Shown piece after piece: positions 31,717 to 39,929 of a stretch of DNA of 39,929 nucleotides (its first letter is position 1; each line of letters begins with the position of its first letter). The stretch is from positions 1 to 39,929 of the forward strand of contig NZ_FMDO01000043.1 of NCBI RefSeq assembly GCF_900095305.1, in the 5' to 3' direction. Under the pieces are notes generated by a model. That model was not told the DNA's origin. It was given only the letters and a program-made list of their open reading frames with translations, and ran no database searches. The position numbers and the translations under genes were made by a program. This stretch comes from Proteiniborus sp. DW1. Its GTDB lineage: Bacteria; Bacillota; Clostridia; Tissierellales; Proteiniboraceae.

Positions 31717-32997
31717 CTAAGCTTCAGCCTCTACACTTCTTATAGATTCTGTAAAGCGCTTCGTTTTTGCCCATTTTACCTTACGCCCTGTTAAAGTATC
31801 TGCAACAGCATCCATAAATCCAAGACTAATATACCACATATAAAAATAATAATTGAACATAAGCAAAGGTAACAAAAGGGGTTCTCCTTTTACACCATCT
31901 AGCATCAAACCTGTCCCAATTTCATAAAAGGGTGCAAAGTTTCCGAAAGAAGTATAAGCCCCAATAAATAGAAGCACCCACCATCCAGCAAGTATATCCA
32001 TTTCTCCAAGGAAAAACAAGATAAAAGAATCTATCTGTCCAAGTGCCAAAAAAAATGGTACTGCATATACAAATAATAATAAAATCCCATCTATCTTTTC
32101 TCGAAAATTCATATTTGGTGTCGTTATCACTTTGCTTAAGTAACGAAATAGTACCTGATTATGCCCTCTAGCCCATCTTCTTATTTGCTTACCTCGTACT
32201 TCCCATGTTTCAGGTGCTTCCTCATAGCATTCTGCTGAATTTGCATAAATAACTTTCCAACCATTTGTATATAGCCGATATGTTAGCTCTGTATCTTCAG
32301 CGAGAACCAACGGATTAAAGCCTCCCAATTCTATAATTAAATCTTTCCTAAATCCCCCTACCGTTCCACCATACTGGGGTATAGTCTTAAGATTGTATCT
32401 TGCTTGTTGGTCAACCTGATAACCTCCACATCTTTCAAGATTAATTAGTCGAGTTAATAAGTTTTTATTAGTATTATAAGGAATTACTCGTCCCATAACA
32501 GCCCCTACTTCTGGGTCCTGAAATGCAATTGCTAATTGCTTCAGCATATCTTTCGCTGGGCGATAATCTGCATCAAATACAATAATAATCTCACCTTTTG
32601 CCAACTTCATAGCATCATTTAATCCGACTGGCTTTCCTCTATCTGCGCAGTCTCTATGCAAAGGTCGAATAAATTCATATTTGTCGTGATATTCGTCCAA
32701 GAGCTCCTTCGTCCTATCTGTAGAGTTGTCATTTATTGGAATAATTTCAAGTCTGTCTCTGTCATAATCACACTTTAGAAGTGACTCTAGCACATACCTC
32801 AACACCTGTTCTTCATTGTGCATAGGAATTAGCACAGAAATAGATGGCATCTTAGTTGAATAAATATCATTGTAATAAATTCTTTGCTTTCCAAATAAAC
32901 GGTTATATGAAAAAACAAAGTGTCGTATCGCGTAGATTGTCATAACAGCAATCACAAAAAACATGTAGCCTCGCAAAATCGCTATGACCATAACCAT
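31717..32997 (-). CDS. Processive family-2 glycosyltransferase (polysaccharide synthase)
   Basis: A 426-residue membrane protein. N-terminal TM about 4-27, cytoplasmic GT-A domain about 50-285, then three or four TM/interface helices (about 302-345 and 375-395). Catalytic motifs: D90 in NDNSTD, DxD at 142-144 (VFDADYRP), acceptor-base region AED with D235, and QxxRW at 271-275, the set that marks processive synthases such as cellulose, hyaluronan and poly-GlcNAc synthases. The tail has GRKVKWAKTKR, often seen in this group. It should polymerise a nucleotide sugar and pass the chain through the membrane. Sugar not predictable. No PilZ domain is present, so no direct c-di-GMP control is visible. 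Second gene; the ATG at 32991 has better SD spacing than 32997. Confidence 0.88.
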   Translation of the reverse strand: MVMVIAILRGYMFFVIAVMTIYAIRHFVFSYNRLFGKQRIYYNDIYSTKMPSISVLIPMHNEEQVLRYVLESLLKCDYDRDRLEIIPINDNSTDRTKELLDEYHDKYEFIRPLHRDCADRGKPVGLNDAMKLAKGEIIIVFDADYRPAKDMLKQLAIAFQDPEVGAVMGRVIPYNTNKNLLTRLINLERCGGYQVDQQARYNLKTIPQYGGTVGGFRKDLIIELGGFNPLVLAEDTELTYRLYTNGWKVIYANSAECYEEAPETWEVRGKQIRRWARGHNQVLFRYLSKVITTPNMNFREKIDGILLLFVYAVPFFLALGQIDSFILFFLGEMDILAGWWVLLFIGAYTSFGNFAPFYEIGTGLMLDGVKGEPLLLPLLMFNYYFYMWYISLGFMDAVADTLTGRKVKWAKTKRFTESIRSVEAEA

Positions 32998-33767
32998 TCC
33001 CCTCTCCCTGTTTTGGTATCATATAATTTTATCATTTTATTCATATAAATACCATATATAGCTACTAGATATAAAAAGTCAAAAAACGGTCCTAAAGCAA
33101 AAAATAAAAGAGCCATATAAATAATCGAAAATTCTTCAATAATATACAAAAATAGAACATAACGTATTGTACCAAATATTAGAGAATATAGTAACACAGC
33201 AAAAAAAGCAGTGACCCTATACAGCACTCCCTTAGCTCCCAGTAGCCCTGTTATTAATCCCGTCAATATAATAAAAGTGAGCCATATTCCGATTTGTTGT
33301 TTCATATATAAAATTGAGTACTGAAAAGCTGTGTATGGAAAAAAGTTTGCTGCAAAGATAAAGTAAATACAATTGATAATATGTACCAAAAACATTATAG
33401 ACAAATAAACAGAAATAGGTTTTCCTTTTCTACTTCCTGTACTTAGGAATATTACAAGTGAAAGAACAACTATCAAATTTAGAACAACAAAAGAAATTTC
33501 AGGATATACTGTAGGCAGTTCTACAAATTCTATAGTCCCTAATATTGAAAAAGAGTCTTCCCTGATATAAAGAGGGATTCCAGGATACACTTTTCCAAGT
33601 ATTCTAACTGCTAGTTTCGACATTAATCTTGTAATATTTCCTATGTTAAAAATAAATATTGTAACAACCGGAATGACAAGTAGACATAGATATAAAACAC
33701 TCTTTATCAAACTTTTCTTTAATCGTCTATATGTTCTGGTATAATAAATTTTGTCTTTCACTTCCAT
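32982..33767 (-). CDS. Polytopic membrane protein, first gene of the polysaccharide/CotH operon
   Basis: A 261-residue protein I do not recognise. Six predicted TM segments (about 22-42, 92-110, 118-140, 160-180, 186-206, 212-242), a basic N-terminus (YYTRTYRRLKKS) and an extracellular loop of about 45 residues after TM1. There is no Cys, so no exosortase-like active site. The SD AGGAGG nine bases from ATG is strong. It overlaps the GT2 synthase gene by 16 bases, so the two are translationally coupled and it is likely an accessory subunit for synthesis or export of the polymer. Confidence 0.65.
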   Translation of the reverse strand: MEVKDKIYYTRTYRRLKKSLIKSVLYLCLLVIPVVTIFIFNIGNITRLMSKLAVRILGKVYPGIPLYIREDSFSILGTIEFVELPTVYPEISFVVLNLIVVLSLVIFLSTGSRKGKPISVYLSIMFLVHIINCIYFIFAANFFPYTAFQYSILYMKQQIGIWLTFIILTGLITGLLGAKGVLYRVTAFFAVLLYSLIFGTIRYVLFLYIIEEFSIIYMALLFFALGPFFDFLYLVAIYGIYMNKMIKLYDTKTGRGEWLWS

Positions 33768-34068
33768 AAAAAACTTCCTCCTATATTTTCACTTGTAGTT
33801 GGATAAGAGAATATAATTAAATTTTTTTGCTTCATAGTCTATAAATTACTTGTTTTATGTTCTATAAAAAGATAAAAAAATCCTTCAACTGTAATTAATT
33901 TGTACTATTTTTACGAAAGTGCAGATGATTAATTAGCCAATCAAAACTTTTAGTATCTCAATCTAAGACATTAGATTTTTCATCTATTAAGTTTTTTAGT
34001 AACTACTTCCTATCGAAAAAACAACCAAGAACTTAATCTTGATTGCTTTTAATAATTGTGGTATTTCT
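33768..34068 (-). promoter_or_regulatory. 301-bp gap: promoter region of the polysaccharide operon
   Basis: Minus strand TTGAAG (plus 33883-33888), 16-nt spacer, TATAGA (plus 33861-33866) is the best sigma-A candidate, leaving a leader of about 87 nt. I looked for c-di-GMP-I and -II riboswitch cores and found none. The right end holds the DUF4438 terminator. No other gene is seen. Confidence 0.4.
34016..34045 (-). terminator. Rho-independent terminator of the DUF4438 gene
   Basis: Minus strand CAATCAAGA-TTAAGT-TCTTGGTTG (nine pairs with one G-U) followed by TTTTTT. It lies 24 bases past the stop codon at 34069. Confidence 0.85.
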
Positions 34069-34932
34069 TTAAACACCTAAATAATACGCTATATTTGCAT
34101 TTTCTGTCTGTATTCCTTTTATCTTTGTTGTTTTTGAACTCATTATCACTGTGATACCAGGTCCATGACCAGACTTTATACAATCACTATGAACAACCAC
34201 TCCAATTGATACAGAACCTTTTAAGTATTGGCGACCATTTGTATTATCACAGTCTCTCAACAACACTATATCCCCAAATCTAAGCTTGTCTATTGCAAAT
34301 TCCTTGTTTGCTTCTTTATCTCCTGTCATTATGTCATAGTCTCCTGAAAAAGCTGTGGAGCTGCCTATGCCTGACCCCATTAAATATGCTGGAATTTCAG
34401 TAACTACTGGAACTTCTAATAAGCCTTCAGAATTTTGTTTAATATCTAGTTTATCAAATAAGTCTGGGTCTATGTTCATGCATTTAACATCCTTAAATCC
34501 CTCTATCTTTAGGCCTTGTCCATAGGCTTTTACCAAAATAGTATCTCCTATTGCCATTTTATCTAGATCTTCTTCATTAAAGTATACTAGAACATGGTCT
34601 ATTCCACCATGCATACCAGTCACATATCCTTTAGCTCCTTTAGCTTCACCTGATACAACTCTAGCTTCATTTCCTATACATGCTAAAAGCATAAGAGCAT
34701 TGTTCTCATTAGGATTATCACTTTTAATGCTGACTCCTGGCTCTATATGATCCCCCACTAAATCCATACATGAGTCCCCAATTTTAAAGTTGTAAGTAAT
34801 TCCCCCTGTGGCAGGAAGTATTTCAGCTATGCCTTCTCTATTTATCCTATAAGGATTAGGACCAACTATGGGACTATGGATTCTTCCCTGCACAGACTGT
34901 TTTACGAGTTTTTGCTTGTTTGTAATTAGCAT
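34069..34932 (-). CDS. DUF4438 domain-containing protein
   Basis: A 287-residue soluble protein. The start MLITNKQKLVKQSVQGRIHSP and the blocks GDSCMDLVGDHIEPGVSI (52-69), GAKGYVTGMHGGIDHVLVYF and IPAYLMGSGIGSS are those of DUF4438, known from Thermotoga and many anaerobes; a structure exists for a Thermotoga member, but the function is not known to me. The many conserved Asp, His and Gly residues suggest a binding or catalytic role. No signal or TM. SD GGAAGGA; single gene with terminator below and a long palindrome in its leader. Confidence 0.8.
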   Translation of the reverse strand: MLITNKQKLVKQSVQGRIHSPIVGPNPYRINREGIAEILPATGGITYNFKIGDSCMDLVGDHIEPGVSIKSDNPNENNALMLLACIGNEARVVSGEAKGAKGYVTGMHGGIDHVLVYFNEEDLDKMAIGDTILVKAYGQGLKIEGFKDVKCMNIDPDLFDKLDIKQNSEGLLEVPVVTEIPAYLMGSGIGSSTAFSGDYDIMTGDKEANKEFAIDKLRFGDIVLLRDCDNTNGRQYLKGSVSIGVVVHSDCIKSGHGPGITVIMSSKTTKIKGIQTENANIAYYLGV

Positions 34933-34979
34933 TTACATCCTTCCTTTCTATATATAATATATATGTATGTTATTATTCT

Positions 34980-35014
34980 ACTTCTTAGTTTATTATAATA
35001 ATAAACTAAGAAGT
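34980..35014. repeat. 35-bp perfect palindrome upstream of the DUF4438 gene
   Basis: 17-base arms (34980-34996 and 34998-35014, starting ACTTCTTAGTTTATTAT) pair perfectly about one central base. It lies about 50 bases upstream of the DUF4438 ATG on the minus strand. It has no following U-run, so it fits an operator or a leader hairpin better than a terminator. Confidence 0.7.
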
Positions 35015-35050
35015 AATCAAAGGATAAAATCAAGAAAGCTTTTCTTTAAA

Positions 35051-35117
35051 CTCATTAAAGGACCTTTTATGTAAGAATATCAAGGTAAGGCTTTCTATTC
35101 TTATAAAAAAATAAGGA
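35051..35117. repeat. Intergenic repeat-like block, copy B
   Basis: CTCATTAAAGGACCTT (35051-35066) and GGTAAGGCTTTCTATTC then TTATAAAAAAATAAGGA (35084-35117) resemble copy A at 20227-20287. As in A, the block ends in the arm of the terminator of the minus-strand gene to its right. Confidence 0.5.
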
Positions 35118-35144
35118 TAAATAGTAATATTAACTATCTATCCT
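35102..35144 (-). terminator. Rho-independent terminator of the YugP-like gene
   Basis: Minus strand AGGATAGATAGT pairs with ACTATTTATCCT (12 pairs, one G-U; plus arms 35114-35125 and 35133-35144) and is followed by TATTTTTTTATAA. It lies about 48 bases past the stop at 35192. Confidence 0.85.
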
Positions 35145-35191
35145 ATAATCACTATACCACTTTTAATCTAAAAGTTCTTTAATATGGATTA

Positions 35192-35893
35192 TTAATCTCT
35201 TCTATTTCTAATAAGGATAAGTCTAACTAATTGAGCAACTCCTGTTGCCATAGCTGCTACATATGTTAATGCTGCAGCTCGAAGCACCTTTTTGGCTCCA
35301 TATTCTTCTTCAGCTGAAATAAAACCATTGCTGTCAAGGAGTCTTAAAGCTCTACTACTTGCATTAAACTCTACTGGTAATGTAATTAGTTGGAAAAGGA
35401 CTGCAGTTCCAAACAGTATTATACCAATATCCATTAAACCTCCAAGACTAGGAACTAAGAGCCCAGCAATGATAAATAGCCAAGCTGCAGAAGAACCAAA
35501 TCTTGCTACAGGAAAAATCATGTTTCTAAATGATAGTGGTACATAGCCATTAGCATGTTGGATTGCATGACCTACTTCATGTGCAGCAACGCTTACAGAT
35601 GCTATTGAGCTACTTCTATAAACCTCTGGTGACAACCTTAACACACGATTTCTTGGATCATAGTGGTCACTTAAATGTCCAGATGCTAGCTCAATTGGTA
35701 TATCTCTTAAACCATTCTGGTCTAAAAGACGTCTAGCAACATCTGCACCTGTATATCCTCTTAGTGTAGGTACTTTTAAATATTTTGCAAAACTTGATTT
35801 CACTTTTCCCTGTGCATATAGTGTTAAAATGATAGCTGGGATTAATACAATCATAGTTGGATCAAATCTGTAGAATCCATATGGGTAAAACAT
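35192..35893 (-). CDS. yugP: YugP-like membrane zinc metallopeptidase (PF04298)
   Basis: A 233-residue membrane protein with one N-terminal TM segment, zinc motif HEVGH at about 105-109, third ligand likely Glu in LPVEFNASSRAL (about 175), and two or three further TM segments between 135 and 170 and at the C-terminus. DHYDPRNRVLRLSPEVY before the zinc motif is typical of the family. The ATG at 35893 has AAAGGAG seven bases upstream; the TTG before it is too close. Putative neutral zinc peptidase; substrate unknown. It follows FtsH but is separated by 130 bases. Confidence 0.88.
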   Translation of the reverse strand: MFYPYGFYRFDPTMIVLIPAIILTLYAQGKVKSSFAKYLKVPTLRGYTGADVARRLLDQNGLRDIPIELASGHLSDHYDPRNRVLRLSPEVYRSSSIASVSVAAHEVGHAIQHANGYVPLSFRNMIFPVARFGSSAAWLFIIAGLLVPSLGGLMDIGIILFGTAVLFQLITLPVEFNASSRALRLLDSNGFISAEEEYGAKKVLRAAALTYVAAMATGVAQLVRLILIRNRRD

Positions 35894-36023
35894 CAAATCA
35901 CTCCTTTTAATTAATATTATATAAAATTTTTAATATTCTTCATTTCAAAACTTTATTGATGTATATTTCATTTTATGTCTATACTTTATTATATCCTTAA
36001 GTCAAAATCTAATAATATATATG

Positions 36024-37841
36024 TTAGCTTGTTAAGACTCTCATGAACTCATCTCCTGTGATGGTTTCTCTCTCAACAAGATATCTTGACAATTCATGAA
36101 GCTTGTCAATATTCTCTTTTAATATTTCTATAGCTTTTCCATGGGCAGTTTTAATAATTTCAAGTATCTCTTCATCGATTTTAGATGCTGTTTCTGCTGA
36201 ACAAATCAGAGACATATCTCCTCCAAGATATTGGTTGGTTACTGTTTCCAGTGCCATCATATCGAAGTTTTTGCTCATTCCCAGTCGTGTAACCATCATA
36301 CGTGCCAGTTTAGTTGCTTGTTCAATATCATTAGCTGCACCTGAAGTAATAGTCCCAAAAACAAGCTCTTCTGCTGCCCGTCCTCCTGTATAAGTTACAA
36401 TCTTATTAAAAGCTTCCTCTTTTGTCATCAATACACTCTCTTTTTCTGCTACTTGCATAGTATATCCAAGAGCTCCAGATGTACGAGGAACTATGGTAAT
36501 CTTGTGAACAGGTGCTGAATCTGTCTGCTTGGCTGCTACAATAGCATGTCCAATTTCATGATATGCAATAACTTCCTTTTCCTTAGGAGAAATCACTGCT
36601 CCTTTTCTCTGATAACCTGCTATTACAACTTCTACTGATTCTTCAAGGTCGCTTTGTATTACATAACTTCGCCCACATCTTACTGCTCTTAGGGCTGCTT
36701 CGTTTATGATATTTGCAAGCTCTGCACCAGAAGCTCCTGAAGTAGCTCTTGCAATAGAATTGAAATCAACATTGCTATCTATCTTTATGTTTTTTGCATG
36801 AACCTTTAAAATTGCCTCTCGACCTACAAGGTCTGGTAACTCCACCGGTATACGGCGGTCAAATCTACCTGGTCTTAAAAGTGCCTTATCAAGAGAATCA
36901 GGCCTATTAGTTGCTGCTAGTATAACAACACCCTTCTCTCCACTGAAGCCATCCATTTCAGTCAATAGTTGATTTAATGTCTGCTCTCTTTCGTCATTTC
37001 CAGCAAGGCCTCCGCTATCTCTTTTCTTACCAATGGTATCTATTTCATCAATAAAAACAATACATGGTGCCTTTTCCTGAGCTTGCTTAAACAAATCACG
37101 GACTCGTGCTGCTCCCATACCAACAAACATTTCAACAAATTCTGATCCTGAAATAGAAAAGAAAGGTACCTTTGCTTCACCTGCAACAGCTTTTGCAAGT
37201 AATGTCTTTCCTGTACCAGGAGGTCCTACTAATAGTGCTCCCTTAGGCATAGTTGCCCCTATTTCTTTGAATTTAGCTGGATTATGGAGAAAATCAATAA
37301 TTTCTCCTAAAGCCTCCTTTGCCTCATCCTGTCCAGCTACGTCAGAAAAGGTCTTTCCTGTCTGATCCTCTACATAGACCTTAGCTGTACTTTTACCAAA
37401 ACTCGTCATTCTTCCACCCATTCTCTTACTCATTGAATTAGTAAGAATATGACCTAATCCAAAGAAAATTGCAATTGGAATTATCCAAGAGGTTATTAAA
37501 TTTGCTAATGGTGAATTTTCCTTTGGCACTACTTGAGAAAAGACAATACCCTTTTTACTATATAATCGATTTATAAGGTCTGGGTCATCCATCTTTCCAG
37601 TTACATATATTTTTTCCTTACCTTTCTCATCTGTAACAATAAATGCAATTTTATTATCCTGAACCTCTACTGTTTTAACACTTCCATTCTCTACCTTATC
37701 CAGAAATGTCCCATAATCTACTTCTGTAATGTTTTTACTGTTTATTTGCGGAAAAACAAATGCATTAAGAAACATAACTATGGCCAGTATTATAGCATAA
37801 TAATATATTATTGGCTTTTTATTATTTTTGTTGTTATTCAT
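36024..37841 (-). CDS. ftsH: ATP-dependent zinc metalloprotease FtsH
   Basis: A 605-residue membrane AAA+ protease. TM1 about 12-30, extracytoplasmic FtsH_ext domain about 33-108, TM2 about 113-133. AAA domain with Walker A GPPGTGKT (206-213), Walker B IVFIDEID (261-268), pore motif FVGMG (239-243, [14 protein letters not shown]) and SRH with RPGRFDRR. Protease domain with HEIGH (428-432) and third ligand D505 (AANDIEQAT). It degrades damaged membrane proteins and some regulators. The C-terminal tail is short. It lies 50 bases after a sensor kinase gene without a terminator between, so it is probably the third gene of a regulator-kinase-ftsH operon rather than the common tilS-hpt-ftsH setting. 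Possibly a second FtsH paralogue of the genome. Confidence 0.94.
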   Translation of the reverse strand: MNNNKNNKKPIIYYYAIILAIVMFLNAFVFPQINSKNITEVDYGTFLDKVENGSVKTVEVQDNKIAFIVTDEKGKEKIYVTGKMDDPDLINRLYSKKGIVFSQVVPKENSPLANLITSWIIPIAIFFGLGHILTNSMSKRMGGRMTSFGKSTAKVYVEDQTGKTFSDVAGQDEAKEALGEIIDFLHNPAKFKEIGATMPKGALLVGPPGTGKTLLAKAVAGEAKVPFFSISGSEFVEMFVGMGAARVRDLFKQAQEKAPCIVFIDEIDTIGKKRDSGGLAGNDEREQTLNQLLTEMDGFSGEKGVVILAATNRPDSLDKALLRPGRFDRRIPVELPDLVGREAILKVHAKNIKIDSNVDFNSIARATSGASGAELANIINEAALRAVRCGRSYVIQSDLEESVEVVIAGYQRKGAVISPKEKEVIAYHEIGHAIVAAKQTDSAPVHKITIVPRTSGALGYTMQVAEKESVLMTKEEAFNKIVTYTGGRAAEELVFGTITSGAANDIEQATKLARMMVTRLGMSKNFDMMALETVTNQYLGGDMSLICSAETASKIDEEILEIIKTAHGKAIEILKENIDKLHELSRYLVERETITGDEFMRVLTS

Positions 37842-37891
37842 AGACTAACTTCCTTCCTAAATATGTTTTTACATATGAATAATTGTTTAAT

Positions 37892-39181
37892 TTATAAAGA
37901 TAATTCGACAGTAAAGCTAGAACCTTTATTTGGTTCACTTTCAACAGATATGCTGCTATCATATAAATCCAAAATTCGCTTTACAAGTGCAAGTCCTAGT
38001 CCACTTCCTTCATGAGAGCGAGACCTTTCACCTTGATAGAATTTTTCAAAAATCCTCTTCTGAGTTTCCTTACTCATCCCTATTCCATAATCAGTAATTT
38101 TTACTATAATAGACGAGGCACCTTTCTTAAGACTCACATCAACTTTCCCATTTATATTTGAAAACTTAATAGCATTAGCCAAAATATTTAGCCACACTTG
38201 TTGCAATAATTCTTCATCACCTAGGTAGTCAACTTTATCAAGTTCTATATCAAACTCAATATTTTTCTTGCTCCATTCATGTTCTAATACTAAAATACTC
38301 TTTCTTATTTGTTCATCTAAAGAAAATCTTGTCTTTTTCTCTACTATTTCTTGATTTTCAAGCTTTGAAAGCTTTAATATGTTCGTTGTAAGATTAGATA
38401 GCCTTTGTGTTTCTTCAACTATAATACTTGAGTATTCTTGTATCTCTTCTTTAGTAATATTCTCACTTTTTAATAACTTCGCAAATCCCTGAATAGATGC
38501 TATAGGGGTTTTAAACTCATGAGATACATTGGTAATAAAATCCTTACGGAGATATTCTATATTTTTCAGCTCTTTTGTCATCTTATTAAAATTTTGTGTA
38601 AGCTGTCCAACCTCATCATCGCTACTATTTTCAACTTGTACATCAAAGTTTCCCTTGGCTACTTCTTGAACTGCTTCATTTAATTTCAAAACTGGCTTAA
38701 CTACTATCCTAGCTAATAATATGATTAAGAAGGTTCCTATAAATACATACGAAGTCAATGTAAACCATATACGAGAAACAACTATTTTAAAAATTGTATT
38801 TCTAGGATGAAGACTTATTTTGATAAATGTTTCATCTACTTTTAGTATTGTTGTAGTACCTGCATATTTTCCTTGTGTTAAAAAAGTTATTCCATTATCA
38901 TTGATTTTTTTAAGTCCTTCTCTTGATAAGTTGATACAATCAATATTCTCTATCCTAGAAACTTCATACATAGAAGTAGTTGATATACTTGCAATCTCAT
39001 CTATACTCAAGTCAGTTTTTTTCATTAATTCTAGTATTGTTAATGCTATATTCTCTTGTTCTGACTTAATCTCATTTTCAATGTCATAATTAAAAAATAT
39101 TGATGTAAAAAAGGATATAATTGAAGAGATGCAAATAATGAAAATGAAGAATATGGCCAGCTTATTTGTAATCTTTTTCAT
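37892..39181 (-). CDS. HAMP-containing sensor histidine kinase
   Basis: A 429-residue membrane kinase. TM1 about 9-29, extracytoplasmic sensor about 30-135, TM2 about 137-160, HAMP about 160-212, phospho-acceptor H221 in NVSHEFKTP, N box NILANAIKFS, G1 DYGIGM, F box FEKFYQGERSRSHEG and G2 GSGLGLAL. It resembles the PhoR/ResE group. Start overlaps the regulator stop by four bases (ATGA). Stimulus unknown; operon position with ftsH suggests an envelope-stress theme. Confidence 0.9.
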   Translation of the reverse strand: MKKITNKLAIFFIFIICISSIISFFTSIFFNYDIENEIKSEQENIALTILELMKKTDLSIDEIASISTTSMYEVSRIENIDCINLSREGLKKINDNGITFLTQGKYAGTTTILKVDETFIKISLHPRNTIFKIVVSRIWFTLTSYVFIGTFLIILLARIVVKPVLKLNEAVQEVAKGNFDVQVENSSDDEVGQLTQNFNKMTKELKNIEYLRKDFITNVSHEFKTPIASIQGFAKLLKSENITKEEIQEYSSIIVEETQRLSNLTTNILKLSKLENQEIVEKKTRFSLDEQIRKSILVLEHEWSKKNIEFDIELDKVDYLGDEELLQQVWLNILANAIKFSNINGKVDVSLKKGASSIIVKITDYGIGMSKETQKRIFEKFYQGERSRSHEGSGLGLALVKRILDLYDSSISVESEPNKGSSFTVELSL

Positions 39182-39852
39182 ATTCTAATCTCTGCCTTAT
39201 AGCCTAAGCCTCTAACTGTAACTATTTCAAACTCTGCAAAACTAGATAACTTTTCTCTTAATCTTTTTATATGCACGTCTACTGTACGTTCATCAGTCTC
39301 CGCTTCTAACCCCCATATTTCATCCATTAGCTGCTGTCTTGTGAATATCTTTCTAGGATAACTAAGCAACTTAAATAAAAGATAGAATTCTTTTTTGGGA
39401 AGAACTATGGTCTCTTCCTTGTTATAAATAGTTAGAGTATCATATTCCAGAACTACTTCTCCAATTGTTAGCTTATGCTCGTTCATTATTCTAGAACGGC
39501 GCAACAATGCAGCTACTCTTAAAAGCATTTCATCCATATCAATAGGCTTTACCATATAATCATCTGTTCCTACTAGAAATCCTCTTTTTTTATCTTCTAA
39601 GGTCTCTTTTGCAGTTATCATTAAAATGGGTAGATTATAATTTGATTTTCTTAAAGTATCAGTTAATGTATATCCATCCATATTAGGCATCATTATATCA
39701 CAGATAATTAAATCTATATGTGTAGTCTCTAATATCTCTAGTGCATGAATTCCATCCTTAGCACCTAAAACATTGTATCTATTTTGATTCAAAACAGCCA
39801 TCATCAGTTTTTGAAGATTTTTATCATCCTCTACGACTAAAATAGTAACCAT
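39178..39852 (-). CDS. OmpR/PhoB-family response regulator
   Basis: A 224-residue regulator with receiver domain (E8/D9/D10 pocket, phospho-acceptor D52 in CDIMMPNMDG, Lys in YMVKPI) and a C-terminal winged helix (about 128-222, DERTVDVHIKRLREK and VRGLGYKAEIRI). SD GAGGGGAG six bases from ATG. It is the first gene of the rr-hk-ftsH set. The sequence upstream (39853-39929) is very A/T-rich, with TATTAT/TATAAC matches on the minus strand, but the window ends before a -35 can be judged. Confidence 0.9.
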   Translation of the reverse strand: MVTILVVEDDKNLQKLMMAVLNQNRYNVLGAKDGIHALEILETTHIDLIICDIMMPNMDGYTLTDTLRKSNYNLPILMITAKETLEDKKRGFLVGTDDYMVKPIDMDEMLLRVAALLRRSRIMNEHKLTIGEVVLEYDTLTIYNKEETIVLPKKEFYLLFKLLSYPRKIFTRQQLMDEIWGLEAETDERTVDVHIKRLREKLSSFAEFEIVTVRGLGYKAEIRI

Positions 39853-39929
39853 ATAACTCCCCTCTTCTTAATGTTAATTATTCAGAAAAAGTTATAATAT
39901 ATAAAATTTTTATTTTATATATTACTTAT

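Noticed and set aside
32982-33767. Exosortase/archaeosortase identity for the six-TM protein
   Set aside because: The protein has no Cys and lacks the Cys-Arg-His/Asn arrangement of that family.
33768-34068. c-di-GMP riboswitch upstream of the polysaccharide operon
   Set aside because: I looked for the GEMM-I and GEMM-II cores on the minus strand and found neither.

Overview
The window is low-GC, densely coded bacterial DNA that reads as an anaerobic, spore-forming member of the Clostridia (Firmicutes). The evidence is a one-subunit pyruvate:ferredoxin oxidoreductase, a 2-hydroxyacyl-CoA dehydratase-type activase with its partner proteins, rubrerythrin, an H-type small acid-soluble spore protein, a DUF3787-type small protein, and strong AGGAGG-like ribosome binding sites. 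The genus cannot be fixed from the sequence alone. No rRNA, tRNA, CRISPR array, transposase or phage gene was seen.

Layout. 1-3009 (minus): ATP-dependent activase of the 2-hydroxyacyl-CoA dehydratase type plus two DUF2229-family partners (COG3581 and COG3580 types), closed by a terminator at the window edge. 3211-9000: a small DUF3787-like protein, PFOR, and a membrane-anchored HtrA-like protease with cytoplasmic zinc ribbons. 9205-13178 (minus): a NitT/TauT-type ABC importer operon and a MATE exporter. 13385-18061: a CprABC/Bcr/lantibiotic-immunity type ABC exporter divergent from an OmpR-family two-component system, with three phased AACCTT repeats between them. 18192-21866 (minus): stress and spore housekeeping genes (rubrerythrin, DUF3006, YgjP-like metallopeptidase, double-VOC protein, SspH, CWC-type Cys-rich protein). 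22073-23641 (plus): a secreted, membrane-anchored protein of unknown function. 23643-33767 (minus): a nine-gene operon described below. 34069-39852 (minus): DUF4438 protein, YugP-like zinc peptidase, and a response regulator-sensor kinase-FtsH set.

The most interesting region is 23643-33767. In order of transcription it encodes a polytopic membrane protein, a processive GT2 polysaccharide synthase, a membrane-anchored bactofilin-like/LRR fusion whose solenoid is predicted to be cytoplasmic, an AlgX/DHHW-like extracellular protein that has lost its catalytic His, a small polytopic membrane protein, a VTC-type (polyphosphate polymerase) domain protein, a DUF4956 membrane protein, an extracellular CotH-family kinase, and an extracellular PAP-like protein that has lost every metal ligand of a metallophosphatase. 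The arrangement suggests one trans-envelope machine that makes a surface glycan and couples it to phosphate chemistry (VTC/DUF4956 inside and in the membrane, CotH outside), with two pseudo-enzymes outside. This is inference; the individual family assignments are well supported by motifs.

Regulatory signals read by eye include ten or so stem-loop terminators (several sharing bases with stop codons), a TTGACA-17-TAGAAT promoter for rubrerythrin, palindromes overlapping -10 elements upstream of the activase operon and the VOC gene, a 35-bp perfect palindrome upstream of the DUF4438 gene, and a pair of similar intergenic blocks at 20227-20287 and 35051-35117.
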